Assembly: GCA_002010365.1 (NCBI GenBank)
Contig: MTNL01000176.1
Coordinates: 1 to 6,499 of the forward strand
Direction of reading: 5' to 3'
Length of the DNA stretch: 6,499 nt
Origin: Candidatus Acetothermia bacterium JdFR-50
GTDB lineage: Bacteria > Bipolaricaulota > Bipolaricaulia > Bipolaricaulales > Bipolaricaulaceae
Both the position numbers and the translations under genes were made by a program. This document shows, piece by piece, positions 1-5,004 of the stretch. The notes beneath the pieces were generated by a model. That model saw only the letters and a list, made by a program, of their open reading frames with translations. It made no database searches and was not told where the DNA came from. Every line of letters begins with the position of its first letter. Within the stretch, counting starts at the first letter, position 1.

Positions 1-325
1 GCTCGTGGTCCTGGGGTTTGGGGCGCTCCTTTTCCGCCGTTCCCTCATCTGGAAGCTGTTGGGCCTCAACGTGGCCTCGGGAGGGGCCATCGTTTTCCTC
101 GTGGCCCTGTCCCACCGTCCCCGGGCCGTGCCGCCGCTTTCGGGCTATCCGGAGGGGATCCCCCACGCCGATCCCCTTCCCCAGGCATTGGTCCTCACAG
201 CCATCGTGATTCACTTCGCGACTCTGGCCCTCTCCCTGGCATACGCCATCTCCCTCACCGAACTGGTCCACACTCAAGAGACGGAGAGGATCGAGGTCGC
301 CGCCGAGGAGGAAATGGAGCGATGA
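1..325 (+). CDS. mrpC: Mrp antiporter subunit C (NuoK-like), 5'-truncated by window edge
   Basis: MrpC/MnhC is a small three-helix membrane subunit of the multisubunit Na+/H+ antiporter and is homologous to NuoK of complex I. The frame is open from the first bases. The GTG at position 5 is probably an internal codon, because families members are about 110-115 residues and begin with a further helix stretch, so only around ten residues are missing. About 107 residues are visible: the rest of helix 1, a second helix (GLNVASGGAIVFLVAL), a loop, then the family signature DPLPQALVLTAIVI, which opens helix 3. The C-terminus is acidic (EVAAEEEMER). The stop codon overlaps the mrpD start (ATGA at 322-325), so the two are translationally coupled in one operon. 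Related subunits of energy-converting hydrogenases (MbhG type) look similar, but no hydrogenase gene is in view. The signature makes the family assignment firm. Confidence 0.88.
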   Translation, partial: LVVLGFGALLFRRSLIWKLLGLNVASGGAIVFLVALSHRPRAVPPLSGYPEGIPHADPLPQALVLTAIVIHFATLALSLAYAISLTELVHTQETERIEVAAEEEMER

Positions 326-1764
326 CCGCTGCCCTGGTCGGGGTGTTGGGATATTTCTGTTTCGGGGTTCTGGGGTTCCTCACTCATCGGGCTCGTCTGC
401 TCAGCGCACTGGCCCTCTTGGTGGGGACGGTTTCCTTCTCTCTGTGGACACCCGGGTTTCCACTGGAGTATCTTGGGCTCGGGGATTGGGCGATCCCCTG
501 GAAGGGAGATCTTATCTCCGCCGCGTTCTGGGGGCTTTCCCTGTTCCTGCATTTGATCCTGCTCCTTGAGGAAAAAGGACGGCCGAGGCGGTTTTATGCA
601 TTGCTTACCTTGCTTTTCGGGACGGTTCTTTCCCTCGTCCTCTCCCAAGATCTCTTTAACCTATACGTTTCTTTGGAGCTCACCTCCCTTATCGCGTTCC
701 TCCTCGTAGGGATAGAGGGAAAAGCAGCGCAAACCTGGGCGAGTCTCAAATACTTGATCCTCACGAGCAGCGGAATGATCTTCTACCTTTTGGGCGTGGG
801 ATTTGTGTTCGCGGCCACCGGAACCTTGTCCCTTCCGGCGTTGGCTTCAGCTTCACCTGGGCTCGCTCTCCACCTGGGCGTGGGGCTTCTTCTGGCCGGT
901 GCGGCGGCCAAAGGAGGGGTATTTCTCTACGCCCAGTGGCTTCCCACGGCCCACGGTTATGCGCCCGCCGCGGTATCGGCCGTGCTTTCGGGACTGGTGG
1001 TGAAGATGGGGATTGTGGCGATGGTGAGGATCGCCGGAACCTTCCAGGCAGGAGAGGTTCTGATCATCCTCGGACTGGTTACGGGGTTCCTCGGGATCCT
1101 GCATGCCCTTTTTGAACCGCATCTCAAGGTATTCCTGGCGTATTCCACGGTATCCCAGCTCGGTTATCTCCTTTTGGGGTTTGGTTGGGGAGCCTGGGAA
1201 GGAGCAATCGCTTATGCCATTGCCCATGGGTTATCCAAGGCGCTCCTTTTCCTCTCCGCCGGGCGCGCGGAGAAGGAAGGGAAGAGCCATCTGATCGATC
1301 GTCTCGCGGGGAGGCTCTCTGTGGCCACGCGTTTAGGCTTGGTGATTGGAGCCCTGGCCAGCGCGGGAGTGCCCCCATCGGTGGGATACGCTGCCAAAGC
1401 GATGATCTCAGGCGTCGTACCTGCATGGGGCAAATGGGCTCTGTTCGCCTTCTCTGTGGGAACCGCGGCGACCCTCTCCCGCCTCCTTCCCCTGGTACTA
1501 TGCGGCAAAAAAGGGGAAAGGTCTTTCCCAGCCTTGCTTCTCCTTGTGGGTTCTATCGTGGGGGGCGGCGTTGCCCTTCTCTTTTTGCGCAGAGGAATCT
1601 CATCCGACCTTCTCCCAACAATGGCGGGGATTTTGGTCGGAGGAGCTACTTATCCTTTCCTCCGGAGGGCCTCCCTGGGGATCCCCAAGTGGCGTCTGGA
1701 CGAGGCCCTCCTCGGACTGTTTTTCAGCGTGTTGACCCTCGGCCTGTGGTTCCTTACGCGGTGA
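322..1764 (+). CDS. mrpD: Mrp antiporter subunit D (NuoM/NuoN-like ion-translocating subunit)
   Basis: This 480-residue, highly hydrophobic protein has about 14 likely membrane helices, the normal size and shape for MrpD/MnhD. The Proton_antipo_M domain spans roughly residues 105-380. Key positions are visible: Glu119 in YVSLELTSL (the helix-5 glutamate of antiporter-like subunits), Lys197 in AAAKGG (helix-7 lysine), His211 in LPTAHGYAP, Lys228 in SGLVVKMG (helix 8), the AYSTVSQLGY segment at 273-282, and His302/Lys306 in HGLSKALLFLSAG. The distal helix-12 basic residue is not obvious; Arg387 is a candidate. The start is the ATG overlapping the mrpC stop, with GAGGAGG at 305-311. It would pump protons against Na+ or K+ in the cytoplasmic membrane with the other Mrp subunits. 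No Mrp gene follows: the next gene converges on it, so this is the last gene of its operon. An energy-converting hydrogenase or complex I-like subunit is the main alternative, but the mrpC neighbour favours Mrp. Confidence 0.88.
   Translation: MTAALVGVLGYFCFGVLGFLTHRARLLSALALLVGTVSFSLWTPGFPLEYLGLGDWAIPWKGDLISAAFWGLSLFLHLILLLEEKGRPRRFYALLTLLFGTVLSLVLSQDLFNLYVSLELTSLIAFLLVGIEGKAAQTWASLKYLILTSSGMIFYLLGVGFVFAATGTLSLPALASASPGLALHLGVGLLLAGAAAKGGVFLYAQWLPTAHGYAPAAVSAVLSGLVVKMGIVAMVRIAGTFQAGEVLIILGLVTGFLGILHALFEPHLKVFLAYSTVSQLGYLLLGFGWGAWEGAIAYAIAHGLSKALLFLSAGRAEKEGKSHLIDRLAGRLSVATRLGLVIGALASAGVPPSVGYAAKAMISGVVPAWGKWALFAFSVGTAATLSRLLPLVLCGKKGERSFPALLLLVGSIVGGGVALLFLRRGISSDLLPTMAGILVGGATYPFLRRASLGIPKWRLDEALLGLFFSVLTLGLWFLTR
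1507..1530 (-). terminator. Candidate intrinsic terminator of the RHH-panB-DUF4282 unit, antisense within mrpD
   Basis: Read on the minus strand, 1529-1514 gives GGGAAAG-AC-CTTTCCC. This is a perfect 7-bp inverted repeat that would fold as six pairs with a GACC loop. One C and then six Ts follow (1512-1507). That is the stem plus U-run form of a rho-independent terminator. It lies about 240 bases past the DUF4282 stop codon, inside the cytoplasmic-loop part of mrpD, where the convergent unit has no intergenic space of its own. The stem is half A/T, so it may be of moderate strength. On the plus strand no T-run follows, so it should not stop mrpD transcription. Confidence 0.45.
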
Positions 1765-1765
1765 C

Positions 1766-1999
1766 CTACCGCTGGAAGAACGTGAGGAACCACTCGCACA
1801 ACATCCGCACAAAAACCGGCCCCAGGATCAAGGTGAAGATCCCGCTTGTGATCAGTTGGGGGTTCCCGAGCCGGGCGCCCCATACGATGTCCACAATACC
1901 CCTTACCACTGCGATGAAAACTCCTACCCAAAAGATAACCGGCATGATCTCGGGGGTGATGAACCACTTGAATTTCAGAAAATCGTTGAACTTCCTCAT
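1766..1999 (-). CDS. DUF4282 family small membrane protein
   Basis: A 77-residue protein with two predicted membrane helices, about residues 19-40 (VIFWVGVFIAVVRGIVDIVW) and 49-73. The pattern matches DUF4282: an N-terminal F/W-rich segment with MRKFNDFLKFKWFITPEIMP, then a polar hinge (GARLGNPQL), then a second helix with TLILGP, Arg65 and Glu69 close to the end (RMLCEW). No biochemical role is known for the family, and none can be inferred here beyond location in the cytoplasmic membrane. I chose the ATG at 1999 because an ideal AGGAGGTG sits just upstream. The GTG at 2005 would be part of that ribosome-binding site, so it is an unlikely start. It is the last gene of a minus-strand unit behind panB, 65 bases away. 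Its TAG stop is one base from the mrpD stop on the other strand. Confidence 0.78.
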   Translation of the reverse strand: MRKFNDFLKFKWFITPEIMPVIFWVGVFIAVVRGIVDIVWGARLGNPQLITSGIFTLILGPVFVRMLCEWFLTFFQR

Positions 2000-2002
2000 G
2001 TT

Positions 2003-2010
2003 CACCTCCT
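2003..2010 (-). promoter_or_regulatory. Ribosome-binding site fixing the DUF4282 start
   Basis: Minus-strand AGGAGGTG ends three bases before the ATG at 1999, leaving five bases between GGAGG and the start codon. It contains the competing GTG at 2005-2003, so it rules for the shorter 77-residue protein. Confidence 0.7.
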
Positions 2011-2032
2011 TTCTCCCTTACGCCCTCAGGCC

Positions 2033-2063
2033 GCTGACCCCGGGGTTTTCAAGATCCGTCAGC
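2033..2063. repeat. Inverted repeat between panB and the DUF4282 gene
   Basis: GCTGAC at 2033-2038 is repeated in inverse as GTCAGC at 2058-2063, separated by 19 bases. The interior holds the palindrome ACCCCGGGGT (2037-2046), followed on the plus strand by a short T-run. It could form a hairpin in the intergenic mRNA just after the panB stop, perhaps slowing 3'-to-5' decay or attenuating the last gene. It lacks a proper U-run in the direction of the minus-strand transcript, so it is not called a terminator. Confidence 0.3.
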
Positions 2064-2064
2064 A

Positions 2065-2925
2065 TCAAAGATCCTCTCTCAGCATCTTTTGTAAACGTTC
2101 CCATTCTTCCCTGGGGATGCGGTACTCGTGCTCCGGCGTGGGGAATTTCCCGGTTTTCACCTCAGATATGTACTCTCGGAAAGCTTGGAGCATTATTGAA
2201 GCTACGTCGGCGTATTTCTTGACGAATTTGGGAGTGAAAGCCTCAAACAGGTTCAGGATATCGTGGACGATAAGGAGCTGGCCGTGGCAGGCGGCCCCGG
2301 AGCCGATGGAGAGGACGGGGACCTTTGCCCGTTTTACGATGATCTCCGCCACCCGGGCCGGGATAGCCTCGAGAAGGATGGCGAATGCTCCGGCCTCCTC
2401 CAGCACCTTGGCATCCTCGATAAGCTGTTTAGCGGTTTCGGCGGAACGTCCTTGGGCCTTGAGGCCACCGATTAGGCTTGCGGCCTGGGGGGTGAGGCCT
2501 ATGTGTCCCATCACCGGGATTCCGGCCTTGACGATGGCCTCCACCCGTTCGGCCATCCTGGCCCCCCCTTCTAGCTTCACCGCATCCGCCCTGCCCTCGG
2601 AGATGAACCGGCCTGCGTTTTTTATGGCCAGTTCGTTCGAGGGCTGATAGGACATGTAGGGCATGTCCCCCACCACGAACGCCCGCTCCACAGCCCGGGA
2701 CACGGCAGCGGTGATCTCCACCATGAAGTCCATCTTCGCTGGGAGGGTCGTTTCATGTCCCAAAAGACACATAGCCCCCGAATCCCCCACCAAGATCATA
2801 TCGATTCCAGCCCGATCCTCGAGCCGCGCGGTGGGATAATCATATGCGGTAAGGAAAGTTATCCGCTCCCCCCGCTCCACCATGGCGTAAAGGTCCGGAA
2901 TGGTCAGCTTCTTCCTCTCCGACAT
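2065..2925 (-). CDS. panB: 3-methyl-2-oxobutanoate hydroxymethyltransferase (ketopantoate synthesis)
   Basis: PanB transfers a hydroxymethyl group from 5,10-methylenetetrahydrofolate to 2-oxoisovalerate to give ketopantoate, the first committed step to pantothenate and CoA. It is a cytoplasmic (beta/alpha)8-barrel enzyme. The 286-residue product is slightly longer than the usual 260-280. Substrate and metal residues are in place: TAYDYPTA at 26-33, VGDSG with Asp48/Ser49, VGDMPYMSY with Asp87, VKLEGG with Lys117 and Glu119, MGHIGLTPQ at 139-147, and the catalytic Glu186 in LLEAIP. SIGSGAACHGQLLIVHDIL covers 206-224; the common family form is CDGQ, so His214 is unusual. The start at 2925 has AAGGAGGC upstream, whereas the frame extends to a TTG at 2958 without a site. 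It lies 82 bases behind the RHH gene and ahead of DUF4282. No panC or panD gene is seen nearby. Confidence 0.95.
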   Translation of the reverse strand: MSERKKLTIPDLYAMVERGERITFLTAYDYPTARLEDRAGIDMILVGDSGAMCLLGHETTLPAKMDFMVEITAAVSRAVERAFVVGDMPYMSYQPSNELAIKNAGRFISEGRADAVKLEGGARMAERVEAIVKAGIPVMGHIGLTPQAASLIGGLKAQGRSAETAKQLIEDAKVLEEAGAFAILLEAIPARVAEIIVKRAKVPVLSIGSGAACHGQLLIVHDILNLFEAFTPKFVKKYADVASIMLQAFREYISEVKTGKFPTPEHEYRIPREEWERLQKMLREDL

Positions 2926-2928
2926 CCT

Positions 2929-2936
2929 GCCTCCTT
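2929..2936 (-). promoter_or_regulatory. Ribosome-binding site fixing the panB start
   Basis: Minus-strand AAGGAGGC, four bases before the ATG at 2925. It selects this start over the TTG at 2958 in the same frame, which would add eleven residues not expected in PanB. Confidence 0.65.
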
Positions 2937-3007
2937 CGGTGGTGCATCTTAGCCCCAAAACGCTTGCGATGACCAGCGGGGGTAAGCGAGTGGGTTGGGG
3001 GTGGAGC

Positions 3008-3196
3008 TCAAGAGGTTTTTTCTTTCCTCTCCTCGCGTTCCAGGTATTGGAGGATGGCCTCCACGACGAGATAGTTGATGGAGCGGTCCTTCTTCTCCGC
3101 CAGCTTCCGTAAACGTTCTATTACGTTTTGCTGTGCTTTTTTCTGCGGAATGTAAATTGAAATTTTGTCGGTAACCCCTTGTCCTCTTTTGGCCAT
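3008..3196 (-). CDS. Small ribbon-helix-helix (CopG/Arc-type) protein
   Basis: This 62-residue protein has the length and layout of an RHH transcription regulator. It has a short basic N-terminus, an alternating beta strand DKISIYIP (10-17) that would contact DNA as a dimer, helix A about 22-35 (QQNVIERLRKLAEKK), then DRSINYLVVEAILQYLER with the turn at Arg38-Ser39 and helix B to about residue 57. The tail is highly charged (EREERKEK). The start ATG at 3196 has a G-rich site (GAGGGGGG) upstream. It heads the minus-strand unit that includes panB and faces the nitroreductase gene across a 121-base control region. Autoregulation is therefore plausible. RHH proteins also serve as antitoxins, but no toxin partner is adjacent. 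The fold is well supported; the target genes are inferred. Confidence 0.8.
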   Translation of the reverse strand: MAKRGQGVTDKISIYIPQKKAQQNVIERLRKLAEKKDRSINYLVVEAILQYLEREERKEKTS

Positions 3197-3227
3197 ATGT
3201 TAATCCCCCCTCTTCCGTCCAAATTTA

Positions 3228-3239
3228 GGCTATTTAGCC
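3228..3239. promoter_or_regulatory. Candidate operator at the RHH transcription start
   Basis: GGCTA-TT-TAGCC is an imperfect palindrome (5-bp arms) placed at the expected transcription start from the minus-strand promoter. It overlaps a direct repeat: TTTAGGC at 3224-3230 and TTTAGCC at 3233-3239, nine bases apart. Tandem short half-sites next to their own gene are typical of RHH repressor operators. This is inference from position and symmetry only. Confidence 0.35.
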
Positions 3240-3245
3240 CACATT

Positions 3246-3274
3246 ATGATACGAGATAGGCGTTTGGACGTCAA
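3246..3274 (-). promoter_or_regulatory. Sigma70-type promoter for the RHH-panB-DUF4282 unit
   Basis: On the minus strand, TTGACG (3274-3269) and TATCAT (3251-3246) are separated by exactly 17 bases, each close to consensus (TTGACA, TATAAT). Transcription would begin near 3239, giving a leader of about 43 bases before the RHH start codon. Confidence 0.55.
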
Positions 3275-3293
3275 TTGAATTCAAGTGTATAAA
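3264..3293 (+). promoter_or_regulatory. Sigma70-type promoter for the nitroreductase gene
   Basis: TTGGAC (3264-3269) and TATAAA (3288-3293) are spaced by 18 bases, with TG just before the -10 box. The predicted start is near 3300, so the leader is under 20 bases and begins almost at the ribosome-binding site. The spacer contains the palindrome TTGAATTCAA (3275-3284). The -35 box shares base 3269 with the -35 box of the opposite promoter. Confidence 0.5.
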
Positions 3294-3306
3294 TTCGCAA
3301 GCGGAA

Positions 3307-3314
3307 AGGAGGTG
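3307..3314 (+). promoter_or_regulatory. Ribosome-binding site fixing the nitroreductase start
   Basis: AGGAGGTG ends three bases before the ATG at 3318. The same frame opens at a GTG at 3285, but that codon lies within the promoter region, upstream of the predicted transcript start, so 3318 is preferred. Confidence 0.7.
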
Positions 3315-3317
3315 AAG

Positions 3318-3836
3318 ATGGAAACCCTGATGCAGATCATAAAAGGGCGGCGTTCCATTCGAAGGTTCAAACCGGATCCTATCCCCGAGGAGGATCTTCG
3401 GGAGGTTCTCGAAGCAGCCATTTGGGCTCCTAGCGCGGGAAACACCCAAGAATGGAAGTTCTTCGTGGTTCGGGATCCAGGGCTCAAACGGAGGCTTGCC
3501 TCCGCGGCCATGGAACAACAGTTCCTGGCCGAGGCGCCCGTGGTGATCGTAGTATGTGCCGATCTGGAGCGGATCCGTCGCGCTTACGGTGAGAGAGGAA
3601 CGCAGGTTTACGCCCTTCAGGACACCGCCGCCGCCGCCCAGAACATCTTGCTTGTGGCCCATGCCAAGGGGCTCGGGACCTGCTGGGTGGGGGCTTTCTC
3701 AGAGGTTCAGGTCCGCGATGCCCTGGGGCTCGGCCAGATGATGCGTCCCCTGGCCCTCATACCCTTGGGTTATCCGGCCCAAACCCCTTCCCCCCGGCCG
3801 CGTCGGCCGTTGGAGGAGGTGGTGGAATACCGTTAA
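3318..3836 (+). CDS. Nitroreductase family FMN-dependent oxidoreductase
   Basis: This 172-residue protein belongs to the nitroreductase superfamily, homodimeric cytoplasmic flavoproteins that use NAD(P)H to reduce nitroaromatics, quinones, enones or flavins. Visible FMN-site motifs are KGRRSIRRF (9-17, phosphate and ribityl contacts), APSAGNTQEWKF (37-48, with Ser39, Asn42 and Gln44), Gln101-Asp102 before an Ala-rich helix, GLGTCWVGAF (118-127) and the late LGYPAQTP turn. At 172 residues it is at the short end of the family, with no extra domain. Its natural substrate cannot be told from sequence. It stands alone on the plus strand, divergent from the RHH gene with its own promoter. Its TAA overlaps the TAA of the convergent baeRF gene in a shared TTAA (3833-3836). 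The RHH protein may influence it through the common control region. Confidence 0.92.
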   Translation: METLMQIIKGRRSIRRFKPDPIPEEDLREVLEAAIWAPSAGNTQEWKFFVVRDPGLKRRLASAAMEQQFLAEAPVVIVVCADLERIRRAYGERGTQVYALQDTAAAAQNILLVAHAKGLGTCWVGAFSEVQVRDALGLGQMMRPLALIPLGYPAQTPSPRPRRPLEEVVEYR

Positions 3837-4021
3837 CTGTAGACGCGGAAACGAAGGATCGCGCCGATCCTCCAATTCTGAAACTTCTCGTGTTTCGTAA
3901 AGATGTGTTCCACCTCGGCCCCCTGCTCGATGGCTTCTTCCACTACCTCGTCCACGAAGTCCTCGACTTCCTCCAGTTCCCCGGTGCCATGGAAAGGTGG
4001 TGGTCCCGGGGGCAGATCCAA
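3833..4021 (-). pseudogene. C-terminal part of the baeRF-type gene in a shifted frame
   Basis: This minus-strand frame is open from just after a TGA at 4039-4037 down to a TAA at 3835-3833. It has no ribosome-binding site and only a TTG to start with, so it is not a gene of its own. From about position 3982 it encodes ELEEVEDFVDEVVEEAIEQG, AEVEHIF and RIGAILRF. This is the tail that ends aeRF1-like proteins: an acidic helix, a GAEVE strand and a final IGALLR-like strand. The upstream gene lacks this tail in its own frame. Adding one base around the CCCC run at 3979-3982 (GGGG on the coding strand) would join the two parts into a 390-residue protein, the expected size. The stop is neatly interlocked with the nitroreductase stop, which suggests this was, or is, the true end of the gene. 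Confidence 0.72.
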
Positions 4022-5004
4022 CCCCGTTCCCGGTAATCATGTTCCAAGACCAACGTATGCACTTGGGACATCATGAGTGCCAGAACTACATCGTTGAGTC
4101 CCAGGATTCCCAGACCACCTTTCCGGTTCGCCTCGGAAAGCAAACGCTGGATGAGTGCTTCTTCCTCCTTCCGTTCGTGCTGGGATGCGACCCTCAACGC
4201 CCGTTGTTTGACCTCGTTCACCGGGAGATCCATCTCCCCGGCGAAAACCCCCGCCAAACGTTCCCGCAGATAACTGTGAAGATGATCTAGGAAACGGGGC
4301 ACTACCTTTCCCTCGGCCCCCTCCGGCCCCCCGACGATAAGCCTATCGAAGCGTTGGCGTTCGAAGTGGTGCAAAAGGAGTTCGGCCACTTCCTTGAAGT
4401 GCCGATGGACGTGGTCGGTGATATGGCGTTGGATCTTGCTTTCTCGCCAGCCGGCCCAGGGGCCGGTTCCCACCGCCGTCCCCCGGGCCGCACGTCCCTC
4501 CCCTTCAGAGTTCCAACCAGGGGTTCCGCTTTCCAATATCCCGAGCTCCTCCTCGATCTCCCCGAGGTACATGTCGAAAACCCTGGCTCGTTTCCGGTCG
4601 ATGAGAACAACACAATACCGGTTGAACTCATCGAGAAGTACGGTGAGGGGGCGGATGTAGGGGTCAGGATCGACATAGAGGCGGCTCGGGAGGGCCACGG
4701 GGAGCCGATATTCCTGGAAGAATTCCTCCCCGGTGGTGAAGATGGCCAAAAGCCGGGTCCGTTCCGGGGGTCGAAGTTCGTCCACGTACCCTTTGAGTGT
4801 CTCGAAGATCGCCTCGATCCGGCGAAGGAACCCTTTTTCAAGACCCGCGGCCTGGAGTTTCTCCCATTTCTCGTGGATCAGCGATCGAAGTTCGGATTTG
4901 AAGGGCCGGGGTGGGGTAACGTTGAGGTAAAGGCTTACCACCGGCCCCCCTTTTCCTACCAGGTCCTGGAGGGATTGGATATCCCTTTCCCGGATGGGAT
5001 CCAT
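3943..5004 (-). CDS. Bacterial archaeo-eukaryotic release factor (baeRF) homologue, frameshifted near its 3' end
   Basis: The product is 353 residues as read and resembles the bacterial branch of the aeRF1/Vms1-like release factor fold. These proteins are thought to act at the ribosome in peptide release, rescue or stress, but few have been tested. The N-terminal domain covers about 1-120 (GGPVVSLYLNVTP, RTRLLAIFTTGEEF). The middle, RNase H-like domain begins near 120 (VLLDEFNRYCVVLIDRKRAR) and includes the helix IQRHITDHVHRHFKEVAELL (191-210) and RLIVGGPEG (221-229). The third domain begins around 296 (GGLGILGLNDVVLALMM, VHTLVLEHDY, GWICPRDHH). The loop before the 191-210 helix, where release factors carry GGQ, reads GTGPWAGWRESK, so the catalytic GGQ is absent. 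After PG342 the frame yields NWRKSRTSWTR and stops, losing the normal tail. ATG at 5004 abuts the TGA of the PCC gene, and GGAGG precedes it. The domain match is good; the exact subfamily is less sure. Confidence 0.75.
   Translation of the reverse strand: MDPIRERDIQSLQDLVGKGGPVVSLYLNVTPPRPFKSELRSLIHEKWEKLQAAGLEKGFLRRIEAIFETLKGYVDELRPPERTRLLAIFTTGEEFFQEYRLPVALPSRLYVDPDPYIRPLTVLLDEFNRYCVVLIDRKRARVFDMYLGEIEEELGILESGTPGWNSEGEGRAARGTAVGTGPWAGWRESKIQRHITDHVHRHFKEVAELLLHHFERQRFDRLIVGGPEGAEGKVVPRFLDHLHSYLRERLAGVFAGEMDLPVNEVKQRALRVASQHERKEEEALIQRLLSEANRKGGLGILGLNDVVLALMMSQVHTLVLEHDYRERGWICPRDHHLSMAPGNWRKSRTSWTR

Noticed and set aside
2037..2049. ACCCCGGGGT plus TTTT as a plus-strand terminator for mrpD
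   Set aside because: Only about three pairs could form around a loop and the T-run is four bases; too weak to call.
1185..2222. Plus-strand open frame of 345 codons overlapping mrpD and beyond
   Set aside because: Out-of-frame shadow of mrpD; its product is arginine, proline and glycine rich without motifs, and it crosses three real genes.
1856..2647. Plus-strand open frame of 263 codons across DUF4282 and panB
   Set aside because: It runs antisense over two genes with clear family motifs, has no recognisable domain and has Ser/Arg/Pro-rich shadow composition.
3003..3024. T-run after GAGCTC on the plus strand as a terminator
   Set aside because: The stem is too short and no plus-strand transcript is expected there; the bases encode the charged RHH C-terminus and its stop.
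3008..3196. RHH protein as an antitoxin of a toxin-antitoxin pair
   Set aside because: No toxin-like small gene is adjacent; the neighbours are panB and a nitroreductase, so a transcription regulator is simpler.
3285..3317. GTG start giving an 11-residue longer nitroreductase
   Set aside because: The GTG lies next to the -10 box, before the predicted transcript start, and the ideal AGGAGGTG serves the ATG at 3318.
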